Positions 52,600 through 59,624 of a stretch of DNA of 64,000 nucleotides are shown here, in pieces; position 1 is the first letter of the stretch; each line of letters starts with the position of its first letter. The position numbers and the translations under genes were made by a program. The stretch is from JALYZC01 sp963725645 (GTDB lineage Bacteria; Actinomycetota; Thermoleophilia; Solirubrobacterales; Solirubrobacteraceae), in assembly GCA_963725645.1 (NCBI GenBank), contig CAVRZD010000002.1:1302001-1366000 (forward strand), read 5' to 3'. The notes under the pieces are model-generated. The model was not told the DNA's origin. It saw nothing but the letters and a program-made list of their open reading frames with translations, and did no database searches.

Positions 52600-54393
52600 A
52601 TGTCCCGACGACTGCTCATCTGCGCCGCGGCCGCCGGCCTGCTCGCCGTCACGGCTCCGGCAGCATCCGCCGCTCCGGCGCTTCCGCTCGGCCACGCCGG
52701 CCGCTTCCTCACCGACGCCCAGGGCCGCGTGGTGATCCTCCACGGCTACAACATGGTCTACAAGAAGCCGCCCTACGCTCCGGACGCGGCCGGCTTCGGG
52801 GACGACGACGCGGCCTTCCTCGCCGCCGAGGGCTACAACACGGTTCGCGTCGGCGTGGTCTACAAGGCCGTCGAGCCCTCGCCCGGCGTCTACGACGACG
52901 CCTATCTGGCGCGCATCGCGAGCACCGTCGACACGCTCGGCCGCCACGGCATCGTCTCGATGCTCGACTTCCACCAGGACCTCTACAACGAGACCTTCCA
53001 GGGCGAGGGCTGGCCGGACTGGGCCGTCCAGGACGACGGCCTGCCCCACCAGCCGATGTCGGGCTTCCCGGCCAACTACCTCGTCATGCCGGCGCTGCAG
53101 CGCGCCTTCGACCACTTCTGGAACAACGTTCCCGGGCCGGGCGGCGTCGGGCTCGGCGACCGCTACGCCGCGGCGTGGCGCCACGTCGCCGAGCGGTTCC
53201 GCGGCACGCCCGGCGTGCTCGGCTACGAGCTGATGAACGAGCCCTGGCCGGGCACGACCTGGCAGGCCTGCGCGAACCCCGCGGGCTGCCCCGTGTTCGA
53301 CGCCCTGATGGCCGGCTTCATCCGGCGCACGATCGCCGCCATTCGCCAGGCCGATGCCCGCACGCTCGTCTACTACGAGCCCAACGTCCTCTTCAACAAC
53401 GGCGCCAACACCACCCTGCCGTCGACCGGCGACCCCCGCGCCGGCTTCGCCTTCCACGACTACTGTCTGGCGGCCGGAAGCACGGGACACGACGACCCGA
53501 GCTGCGACGCCATGGACGACATGGTCTTCGCCAACGCGGCCAGACGGGCGTCGACGACCGGGGACACCACGCTGCTGACCGAGTTCGGCGCCACCGACGA
53601 CGCCACGATCCTGGGCAAGATGACCGCCCGCGCCGATCGCAACATGGTCGGCTGGCAGGAGTGGCACTACTGCGGCTGCTCGGATCCGACGACCGCAGGG
53701 CCCGGCGACACGCAGGCGATCGTTATCGACCCGGCCAAGCCGCCGACCGGCTCCAACATCAAGGCGGCGAAGCTCGCGCTGCTGTCGCGGCCGTACCCGC
53801 AGGTCGTGGCGGGAACGCCCGAGCGCTTCGGCTTCGACCCGGCCACCAGGCGCTTCGAGTTGCGCTACACCACCGCGCGGGCCGGCGGCGGAACACTGCC
53901 GAGCGGCGCGCGGACCGAGGTGGCGCTGCCCGCCCGCCAGTACCCGCGCGGCTACGACGTGGCGGTCGAGGGCGGGTCGGTGCGCTCGGCGGCCGGGGCC
54001 CGCACCCTCGAGGTCGCGGCCTGCCCCGGCGTGCGCGACGTGGCGGTGACCGTGACGACCGGTGCCGGCCGCGTCAGCCAGACGTGCACGCCTCCGCCGC
54101 CGCTCGGGGCCGTGGTCCACCTGTCCGCGTCGCCCCGTTCCACGCGGAGCGGACGGCGCGTCCGCTTCGCCTTCCTCGCGCGCGTGCGCGTCGCCGGTCG
54201 GCTGCGCCCGCTCAGGGGCGCGCGCATCCGCTTCGCCGGGCGCAACGCGCGCACGGATCGGCGGGGGCGCGCCGTGATCCACAAGCGCTTCGGCGCGAGC
54301 CGCCGCAACCGCCGCTACACGGCGCGCGCGTTCGCGCGCGACCTGCGCACCGGCCGGGTGACGGTTCGCGTGCGGGCGTCCCGCCGCCGATGA
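52600..54393 (+). CDS. secreted GH5 family glycosidase, endoglycoceramidase-like
   Basis: A 597-residue exported enzyme. A signal peptide (1-24) ends AASA. Residues about 30-380 form the GH5 TIM barrel with FLTDAQGRVVILHGYNMVYKKPPY, MLDFHQDLYNETFQGEGWPDWAVQ, acid/base Glu214 in LMNEPWPG and nucleophile Glu328 in LLTEFGAT. The DFHQDLYN and GWPDWA motifs are characteristic of endoglycoceramidases (release of glycan from glycosphingolipids) rather than cellulases. Residues 380-490 form the beta-sandwich seen after that barrel. The tail (505-597) is Arg-rich with Ig-like strands. Actinobacterial relatives exist in Rhodococcus. Substrate preference is inferred from motifs only. Confidence 0.82.
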   Translation: MSRRLLICAAAAGLLAVTAPAASAAPALPLGHAGRFLTDAQGRVVILHGYNMVYKKPPYAPDAAGFGDDDAAFLAAEGYNTVRVGVVYKAVEPSPGVYDDAYLARIASTVDTLGRHGIVSMLDFHQDLYNETFQGEGWPDWAVQDDGLPHQPMSGFPANYLVMPALQRAFDHFWNNVPGPGGVGLGDRYAAAWRHVAERFRGTPGVLGYELMNEPWPGTTWQACANPAGCPVFDALMAGFIRRTIAAIRQADARTLVYYEPNVLFNNGANTTLPSTGDPRAGFAFHDYCLAAGSTGHDDPSCDAMDDMVFANAARRASTTGDTTLLTEFGATDDATILGKMTARADRNMVGWQEWHYCGCSDPTTAGPGDTQAIVIDPAKPPTGSNIKAAKLALLSRPYPQVVAGTPERFGFDPATRRFELRYTTARAGGGTLPSGARTEVALPARQYPRGYDVAVEGGSVRSAAGARTLEVAACPGVRDVAVTVTTGAGRVSQTCTPPPPLGAVVHLSASPRSTRSGRRVRFAFLARVRVAGRLRPLRGARIRFAGRNARTDRRGRAVIHKRFGASRRNRRYTARAFARDLRTGRVTVRVRASRRR

Positions 54394-54412
54394 CGTAGGC
54401 TCGCGCCGGAGC

Positions 54413-54793
54413 ATGCGGCACGAGCGCCACTACACCCTCGAGCAGGCCACCGCGGCGATGGACTGGGTGGCCGAGCGCCTCGAGCGGATGCGCGACGCGC
54501 GCGAGCGGCTCAACGACGAGGAGGTGCGCGAGGCGCTGGCCGAGGCCGGGCCCACGAACGGCGGCGGCGACCCCGGCCGTGCGGTGTCGGAGGCCTTCCT
54601 CGACCTGCGCGGCGCGGCGACGGAGCTGGACGCGATGGACATCGTGCTGCGCGACCTCGACCGCGGCCTGGTCGACTTCCCCGCGATCCGCGAGGACGAG
54701 GAGGTCTACCTGTGCTGGGTCGAGTCCGAGGAGGACGCGATCACGCACTGGCACGACCTCGACGCCGGATTCGCGGGGCGCGAGCCGCTGTAG
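54413..54793 (+). CDS. DUF2203 family protein
   Basis: A 126-residue soluble protein. HYTLEQATAAMDWVAERLERM begins the family's helical half. RDLDRGLVDFPAIREDEEVYLCWVESEEDAITHWHDLDAGFAGREPL is its hallmark C-terminus. The conserved Cys, Trp and His-Asp residues suggest a ligand or metal site, but no function has been assigned to the family. It starts 20 bp after the GH5 stop and ends 6 bp from the convergent cupin gene. Confidence 0.83.
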   Translation: MRHERHYTLEQATAAMDWVAERLERMRDARERLNDEEVREALAEAGPTNGGGDPGRAVSEAFLDLRGAATELDAMDIVLRDLDRGLVDFPAIREDEEVYLCWVESEEDAITHWHDLDAGFAGREPL

Positions 54794-54798
54794 CTCTG

Positions 54799-55161
54799 CT
54801 AGGCCTTCGGCGGCGACACGCAGAGGAACTGCAGCGGCTCGTCGCCGAGCGCCTCGAAGCAGTGCAGCTCGTCGCCGGCGACGTACACGACGTCGCCGGC
54901 GCGGACCTCGTGCTCCTCCTCGCCGAGGGTCACGCGGGCCCGGCCCGCGACGATGACGACGCCATGGTCGTGCGGGTGCGATTCCCGCCTCGTGCGCCCG
55001 CCCGCGGGGACGTGGAAATGGCGGACCCGGTAGTGCGGCGCGCCGTCGGCCGGGCCGATCAGCTCGCGCTTCTCCACCCCGGCGACAGCCCGGTCGTCGT
55101 AGGCCACGGCCTCGACGCCGTCCCAGTCGCGCGGGCCGGTCTGCCGGTGGATCGCGCCCAT
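54799..55161 (-). CDS. cupin domain-containing protein
   Basis: A 120-residue one-domain cupin. Motif 1 (RRESHPHDHGVVIVAGRARVTLGEEE) supplies His ligands, and motif 2 is AGDVVYVAGDELHCFEAL. The motif-1 glutamate is replaced by valine (HDHGVVIV). It is likely a metal-binding sensor or small enzyme of unknown substrate. It is divergent from the small membrane protein gene across 21 bp. Confidence 0.8.
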   Translation of the reverse strand: MGAIHRQTGPRDWDGVEAVAYDDRAVAGVEKRELIGPADGAPHYRVRHFHVPAGGRTRRESHPHDHGVVIVAGRARVTLGEEEHEVRAGDVVYVAGDELHCFEALGDEPLQFLCVSPPKA

Positions 55162-55182
55162 GGCATTAGGCTACGCGCCGCG

Positions 55183-55620
55183 ATGTCGCCCGCGCGCGCC
55201 GAGGCCCTGGTCAAGCTCACGATGCGCGCGCTGGCGCTCTCGTTCGCGATCGTCGGCATCCTGTTCATCGCCACGCCCGACGGCGTGCTGCACCGCATCG
55301 ATCAGCTCGGCGACGCGTTCGGCTCCTTCTCGCACGCGCCCCGCACCGAGGAGAAGCTGTGGCTGGCGCTGGGGTTCGCGTACATGACCGTGATCACCGG
55401 GCTCGCGTTCGTCGTCTCGCTGGACCCGGTCCGCTACCGGCCGATGCTGCTGGTGCTGGCCGCCGGGAAGGCGGCGTCGTCGCTGGCGGCCGGCGCGTTC
55501 TACCTCGACGACGACGTCTTCATCTACCTCCTCAATTTCCTCGTTGACGGCGGCCTGGTCCTGCTGGCGCTCGGCTGCTGGTCGTTGACCGGCCGCATCG
55601 AGGCCCGCGCGCCGGGGTGA
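55183..55620 (+). CDS. small membrane protein
   Basis: A 145-residue hydrophobic protein with four predicted transmembrane segments (near residues 12, 54, 80 and 108). A loop with GVLHRIDQLGDAFGSFSHAPRTEEKLW lies between the first two. The pattern resembles small uncharacterised actinobacterial membrane proteins. The stop TGA overlaps a GTG (55617) that may be the true start of the next gene, the GMC oxidoreductase, so the two are probably translated together. Confidence 0.7.
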   Translation: MSPARAEALVKLTMRALALSFAIVGILFIATPDGVLHRIDQLGDAFGSFSHAPRTEEKLWLALGFAYMTVITGLAFVVSLDPVRYRPMLLVLAAGKAASSLAAGAFYLDDDVFIYLLNFLVDGGLVLLALGCWSLTGRIEARAPG

Positions 55621-55680
55621 AGAGGGCCCGCCCACCCGGCCCCGGGCCTGGGGGCGCCGGAGCGCGCGACGCTCGCCGCC

Positions 55681-57528
55681 GTGGCCGACGCGCTCCTGCC
55701 GCCGGGCGGAGCGCTCCCGGGGGCGGAGGGCGACGGCGGGGTGCCGGTCGCGAACCCGGTGTCCGACCTCGTCGCCGGCATGTCGCCCCGGACGCGCACG
55801 CTCGTGCGCACCGGGCTGCGCGCCTGCGAGTGGTCGACCTTCCCGCGCCGCTTCTCGCGCCTTCCGCGCGAGCGCCGGGCGGCGCAGCTGGCGAAGCTCG
55901 CGGCGGGCGGCCGGCTCCGCCGCGACCTCGCGCTGCTGCTCAAGACGCTGAGCTGCATCGCCTACGCACGCGATCCCGGCGTGCAGGCCGCGCTCGGGGT
56001 GACCAGCCGCTGCGAGCGCGCGAACGGCGCCGCGCCGCAGCCGCCGGCCGCCGCGCCGCTGGAGCCCGAGATGCTCGTCCCGCCCGACGGCGTCGAGCGC
56101 TGCGACGTCGTCGTCGTGGGGTCGGGCGCCGGCGGCGCCGCCGCGGCGCGTGCGCTGGCCGAACGCGGCCTCGACGTCGTCGTCGTCGAGGAGGGCGGCT
56201 ACCACGACGCGCGCGACTACGACACCGACCCGCTCGCGGCGCTGCCGATGCTCTACCGCGATGGCGGGCTCACGTTCGCCGAGGGGAAGCCGACGATCCC
56301 CGTGCCCGTCGGGCGCTGCGTCGGCGGCACGACGGTGATCAACTCGGGCACCTGCTTCCGCACCCCGGACGCCGTGCTCGCGCGCTGGCGCGACGAGTTC
56401 GGGATCCCGTGGGCGACGGAGCTGGACGCGGAGTTCGAGGCTGTCGAACGCGACCTGCGCGTCGCCCCCGTCGACCCGATCACGGCGGGCGGCAACGCCG
56501 CCGTCTGCCGTGAGGGCGCCGACGCGCTCGGCGTGTCGCACGGACCGATCGTGCGCAACGCCGGCGACGTCGTCTGCTGCGGCAGCTGCCCGACCGGCTG
56601 CCGGATCGACGCCAAGCAGGCGACGCACGTCGGCGAGCTGCCGCGGGCGGCCGCGGCGGGTGCCCGCGTGCGCGCAGGCGCGCGCGTCACGCGCGTGCTC
56701 GTCGAGGGCGGGCGCGCCGCCGGCGTGCGCTGCCGTGTCGACGGCCGCGACGATCCCTACGAGGTCCGCGCCCGCGCCGTCGTGCTCGCGGCCGGCGCCT
56801 TCGGCACGCCGCGCCTGCTGCTGCGCGCGGGCGCGACGAGGCGCACGAAGGCCGTCGGGCGCCACCTGCGGATCCATCCGGCCTGCTGGGTCGGCGCGCG
56901 CTTCGAGAAGCCGGTGCGCGGCTGGGACGGCGTGATGCAGAGCTGGTACGTGGACGAGTGGCAGGACCGCGGGCTGTTCCTCGAGGCGACGTTCACGCCG
57001 CTCCCGTTCTCCGCCCACTGGCTCCCGGGCGTGGGGGAGGAGCTGAAGTCAGGGATCGAGCGCTTCGAGAACCTCGGCGTGATCGGGGTGCATCTGTCCG
57101 AGCGCTCCGAGGGCCGCGTGCACTCCTCGGGCCGCGTCACCTATCGCCTGCGCGACGACGATGCGCGTGAGCTCGTGTACGGCATCGCTCGCGCCGCCGA
57201 CCTGCTCTTCGCCGCCGGCGCGGTCGAGGTCTATCCGCAGATCCACGGGGTCGCGCGGCTCGCGCCGGGCGAGCAGGCGGCGCTCGCGGACGGGCGGTTC
57301 GGACCCGCCGACCTGCGGCTCGAGGCGTTCCACCCGCTCGGCACCGCGCGGATGGGGGCGGACGCGAGCGAGGCGGTCGTCGCGCCCAGCGGGGAGACCC
57401 ACGACCTGCCCGGCCTCTGGGTCGCCGACGCGAGCCTGATGCCGACGTCGCTGAAGGTGAACCCGATGGTCACCGTGATGGCGTGCGCCCGGCGCGTGGC
57501 GGGGGAGCTGGCCGCGCGGTTGAGCTGA
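55681..57528 (+). CDS. GMC family oxidoreductase
   Basis: A flavoprotein of at least 615 residues. The N-terminal 110 residues (ADALLPPGG onwards) resemble the gluconate 2-dehydrogenase subunit 3-like region. The GMC domain begins with the FAD motif VVVVGSGAGGAAAARALAERG, then GRCVGGTTVINSGTCFR, CCGSCPTGCRIDAKQ and the C-terminal HPLGTARMG and SLKVNPMVTVMACARR. The conserved active-site His lies in HPLG; the partner is probably Asn of NPM. The homology (LGAPERATLAAVADALLP) begins upstream of the GTG at 55681 but an in-frame TGA lies at 55618. A start at GTG 55617 with one extra base near 55645-55655 would fix this. An alcohol or sterol oxidase role is likely. Confidence 0.85.
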   Translation: MADALLPPGGALPGAEGDGGVPVANPVSDLVAGMSPRTRTLVRTGLRACEWSTFPRRFSRLPRERRAAQLAKLAAGGRLRRDLALLLKTLSCIAYARDPGVQAALGVTSRCERANGAAPQPPAAAPLEPEMLVPPDGVERCDVVVVGSGAGGAAAARALAERGLDVVVVEEGGYHDARDYDTDPLAALPMLYRDGGLTFAEGKPTIPVPVGRCVGGTTVINSGTCFRTPDAVLARWRDEFGIPWATELDAEFEAVERDLRVAPVDPITAGGNAAVCREGADALGVSHGPIVRNAGDVVCCGSCPTGCRIDAKQATHVGELPRAAAAGARVRAGARVTRVLVEGGRAAGVRCRVDGRDDPYEVRARAVVLAAGAFGTPRLLLRAGATRRTKAVGRHLRIHPACWVGARFEKPVRGWDGVMQSWYVDEWQDRGLFLEATFTPLPFSAHWLPGVGEELKSGIERFENLGVIGVHLSERSEGRVHSSGRVTYRLRDDDARELVYGIARAADLLFAAGAVEVYPQIHGVARLAPGEQAALADGRFGPADLRLEAFHPLGTARMGADASEAVVAPSGETHDLPGLWVADASLMPTSLKVNPMVTVMACARRVAGELAARLS

Positions 57529-57534
57529 CCCGCC

Positions 57535-57684
57535 TCAGCGCTTCAGCAGCACGTACATCAGCGCGAGCGCGAAGCCGATCTGGCCGAACGCGAGCGCGGT
57601 GCCGAGGTTGGCCGCGCCGAGCAGCCCGGCCAGCGCGCTGACGAGCGCGAAGGCGGTGAGCACGATCAGCGTGTCGGCGGCCAC
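57535..57684 (-). CDS. 49-residue membrane protein
   Basis: A short frame reading VAADTLIVLTAFALVSALAG, then LLGAANLGTALAFGQIGFALALMYVLLKR. It forms two hydrophobic helices separated by an Ala-Asn-Leu-Gly turn and ends in a positive Lys-Arg, as expected for a small inner-membrane protein. It starts at GTG 57684; no strong ribosome-binding site is visible. It lies between the GMC gene (convergent) and a strong hairpin. I do not recognise it. Confidence 0.5.
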   Translation of the reverse strand: MAADTLIVLTAFALVSALAGLLGAANLGTALAFGQIGFALALMYVLLKR

Positions 57685-57696
57685 GGGCGGGGCATT

Positions 57697-57740
57697 CTGA
57701 CCGACGCCGCGGCCGCGCGAGCGGCAGCGGCGTCGGTCAG
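57697..57740. repeat. 44-nt hairpin with GNRA loop
   Basis: CTGACCGACGCCGC (57697-57710) pairs perfectly with GCGGCGTCGGTCAG (57727-57740). Inside, after one G-A mismatch, GCCGC pairs with GCGGC around a GCGA tetraloop (plus strand). It lies 34 bp after the methyltransferase stop on the minus strand, so it may be its terminator, but has no T-tract. Confidence 0.7.
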
Positions 57741-57774
57741 AGGCCGGTCCGGGAGCGGATCACCCGGTGCCGGG

Positions 57775-58641
57775 TCAGCATCGGGCGCGGCACAGCCGGT
57801 AGAACGCGGCCGCCGCGTGCAGGTCGCGCGGCACGTAGCGGGGAGCCGCCTCCGCCGGCGAGAGGTCCTCGACCAGCTCGAGCCCCCGATCGGCGAGGTA
57901 GCCCGGCAGCTCGGCCGGGTCGAAGCCGAAGCGCCACGGCTCGCCGACCGACTTGACCCGCGCCTCGACCTCGCGGGAGCCCGGAGGCCGGTAGGAACCG
58001 TCGATCACCCCGCGATGCAGGTAGGTGAAGGCGATCTGGCTCCCGGCGCCGCCGGTCTCGGCGACGTAGCGGAAGTTGGCGTCAACCGCCTCGGGGGTCA
58101 GGTAGCTGATGACGCCCTCGAGCACGAAGAAGCTGCGCGCGCCGGATCGGAAGCCCGCCGCCGCCAGCTCGGTGCCGAGGTCCTGGCGGTCGAAGTCCAC
58201 CGGCACGTAGGACACGTGCGCCGGCTCCTCGCCCAGGCTGCGGCGCACGCGCTCGCGCTTGGCGGCCTGCGTGTCCGGGTGGTCGACCTCGAAGACGCGG
58301 GTCCGCTCGATGCCGGGCGTCCGATGGGCACGGCTGTCGAACCCGGCGCCGAGCAGCACAACCTGGTCGAGGCCGCCGGCGAGCGCGTCGCGAAGTGCGT
58401 CGTCGATGAACCGCGTGCGCACGACCACCGCGAGGCGGCTCCCCGGGGAGCGCCGATCGACGAGCGCCGGAACGACCCGGCCGAAACCCGGTACCCGTGC
58501 GAGGTCGGCCAGCCGTCCGAGGCGCCCCTCGAGGCAATCGCGTGCGAGTGGATCCTCGAACAGCCGCTCACCGGACGGGCGCGCGGACTCCAGGGCGCGG
58601 AACAGCGCGACGAACTGCGCCGTGCGGCTGGCGCCCCGCAT
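57775..58641 (-). CDS. class I SAM-dependent methyltransferase (LCMT/TIGR00027-like)
   Basis: A 288-residue methyltransferase of the leucine-carboxyl-methyltransferase-like group common in mycobacteria and relatives. Visible blocks are an N-terminal FEDPLARDCLEG, VVVRTRFIDDALRDALAGGLDQVVLLGAGFDSRAHR (SAM motif with GAGFDSR), VFEVDHPDTQAAKRERV and FVLEGVISYLTPEAVDANF. The acceptor is unknown. ATG 58641 follows the MeaB stop by 5 bp, so it seems to be the last gene of the ecm-meaB unit. It is followed by the strong hairpin at 57697-57740. Confidence 0.86.
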   Translation of the reverse strand: MRGASRTAQFVALFRALESARPSGERLFEDPLARDCLEGRLGRLADLARVPGFGRVVPALVDRRSPGSRLAVVVRTRFIDDALRDALAGGLDQVVLLGAGFDSRAHRTPGIERTRVFEVDHPDTQAAKRERVRRSLGEEPAHVSYVPVDFDRQDLGTELAAAGFRSGARSFFVLEGVISYLTPEAVDANFRYVAETGGAGSQIAFTYLHRGVIDGSYRPPGSREVEARVKSVGEPWRFGFDPAELPGYLADRGLELVEDLSPAEAAPRYVPRDLHAAAAFYRLCRARC

Positions 58642-58646
58642 CGTGG

Positions 58647-59624
58647 TCAGCCCGTCGCGCGGGCGCGCTTCTCGAGCCGCCGCTCCAGCGCGGGCACGTC
58701 GAGCGCCGCATCCTGTTCGTCGAGGAAGGCCTGGGCCTCGCGACGGCCGCCGAGCGCGCGCAGGCCGCGCTCGCCGTGCTCGGCGGCGAAGTCCGCCAGC
58801 GCATGGCGGCGCCGCGCGCGAACCCGCCGCGCGGCGATGTCGATGCGGTCGCGGTGGGCATCGAGCGCCTCGACCAGGTCGCCGATCCCCACCGCCGGCG
58901 GCAGCGACGAGACGGGCACGACCGGCACGTCGCGCGCGTCGAGCCCGCGCAGCGCGGACGCGAGATCGCGGACCGCGCTCTCCGCGATCCCGCCGAGGTC
59001 GGCCTTCGTCACCACCACGACGTCCGGGATCTCCATGATCCCCGCCTTCAGGAACTGGAGCACGTCGCCCGAGCCGGGCTGGACGATCACCACGACGGTG
59101 TCGGCCACGTCGGCGACGTCCGTCTCGGACTGGCCGACGCCGACCGTCTCGATCACGACCACGTCGAAGGCCACCGCCAGCGCCTCGGCGGCCGCCCGCG
59201 TGGAGGCCGCGAGGCCGCCGAGCTGGTCGCCCGCCGCGGTCGAGCGGATGAACACCTTGCGGTCGTCCGATTCGGTCGCGATGCGCGCGCGGTCGCCGAG
59301 CAGCGCGCCCCCGGTCCGCTTCGACGTCGGGTCGACGGCCAGCACCGCCACGCTGCGGCCGGCGGCCCGCCACGCTCGCACGAGCTCGCTCAGCAGCGAG
59401 GACTTGCCGGCGCCCGGTGGGCCGGTCACCCCGACCACCTGCGCCGGCGCCTCGCCGCCCAGCGCGGCCGGCGAAATCTCGCGCAGCAGCGCGGCCACCT
59501 CCTCGCGGCCGCCGGGCGCGCGGTGCTCGACGAGGTTGAGCACGGCGGGGGCGGCGCTCAGGTCGCGCTCGCGCAGGCGCTGTCCGAGCTCGGCGCCGGA
59601 CGGCGCCCGGCGGTCCGGGCTCAC
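58647..59624 (-). CDS. meaB: methylmalonyl Co-A mutase-associated GTPase MeaB
   Basis: A 325-residue G3E-family GTPase that protects and reactivates B12-dependent acyl-CoA mutases. Walker A is GVTGPPGAGKSS (about 68-76). Further motifs are AVDPTSKRTGGALLGDR (MeaB/ArgK hallmark), VIETVGVGQSETDVADVADT (switch region) and VVVTKADLGG (TKAD base specificity). Length is normal. The GTG start overlaps the mutase stop as GTGA, so both are made together. Confidence 0.93.
   Translation of the reverse strand: MSPDRRAPSGAELGQRLRERDLSAAPAVLNLVEHRAPGGREEVAALLREISPAALGGEAPAQVVGVTGPPGAGKSSLLSELVRAWRAAGRSVAVLAVDPTSKRTGGALLGDRARIATESDDRKVFIRSTAAGDQLGGLAASTRAAAEALAVAFDVVVIETVGVGQSETDVADVADTVVVIVQPGSGDVLQFLKAGIMEIPDVVVVTKADLGGIAESAVRDLASALRGLDARDVPVVPVSSLPPAVGIGDLVEALDAHRDRIDIAARRVRARRRHALADFAAEHGERGLRALGGRREAQAFLDEQDAALDVPALERRLEKRARATG

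Noticed and set aside
51088..54414. Open frame of 1108 residues on the minus strand
   Set aside because: A GC-rich shadow running antisense to the GH5 gene and through the F420-type gene in another frame. Only the SnoaL-like stretch at the end is real.
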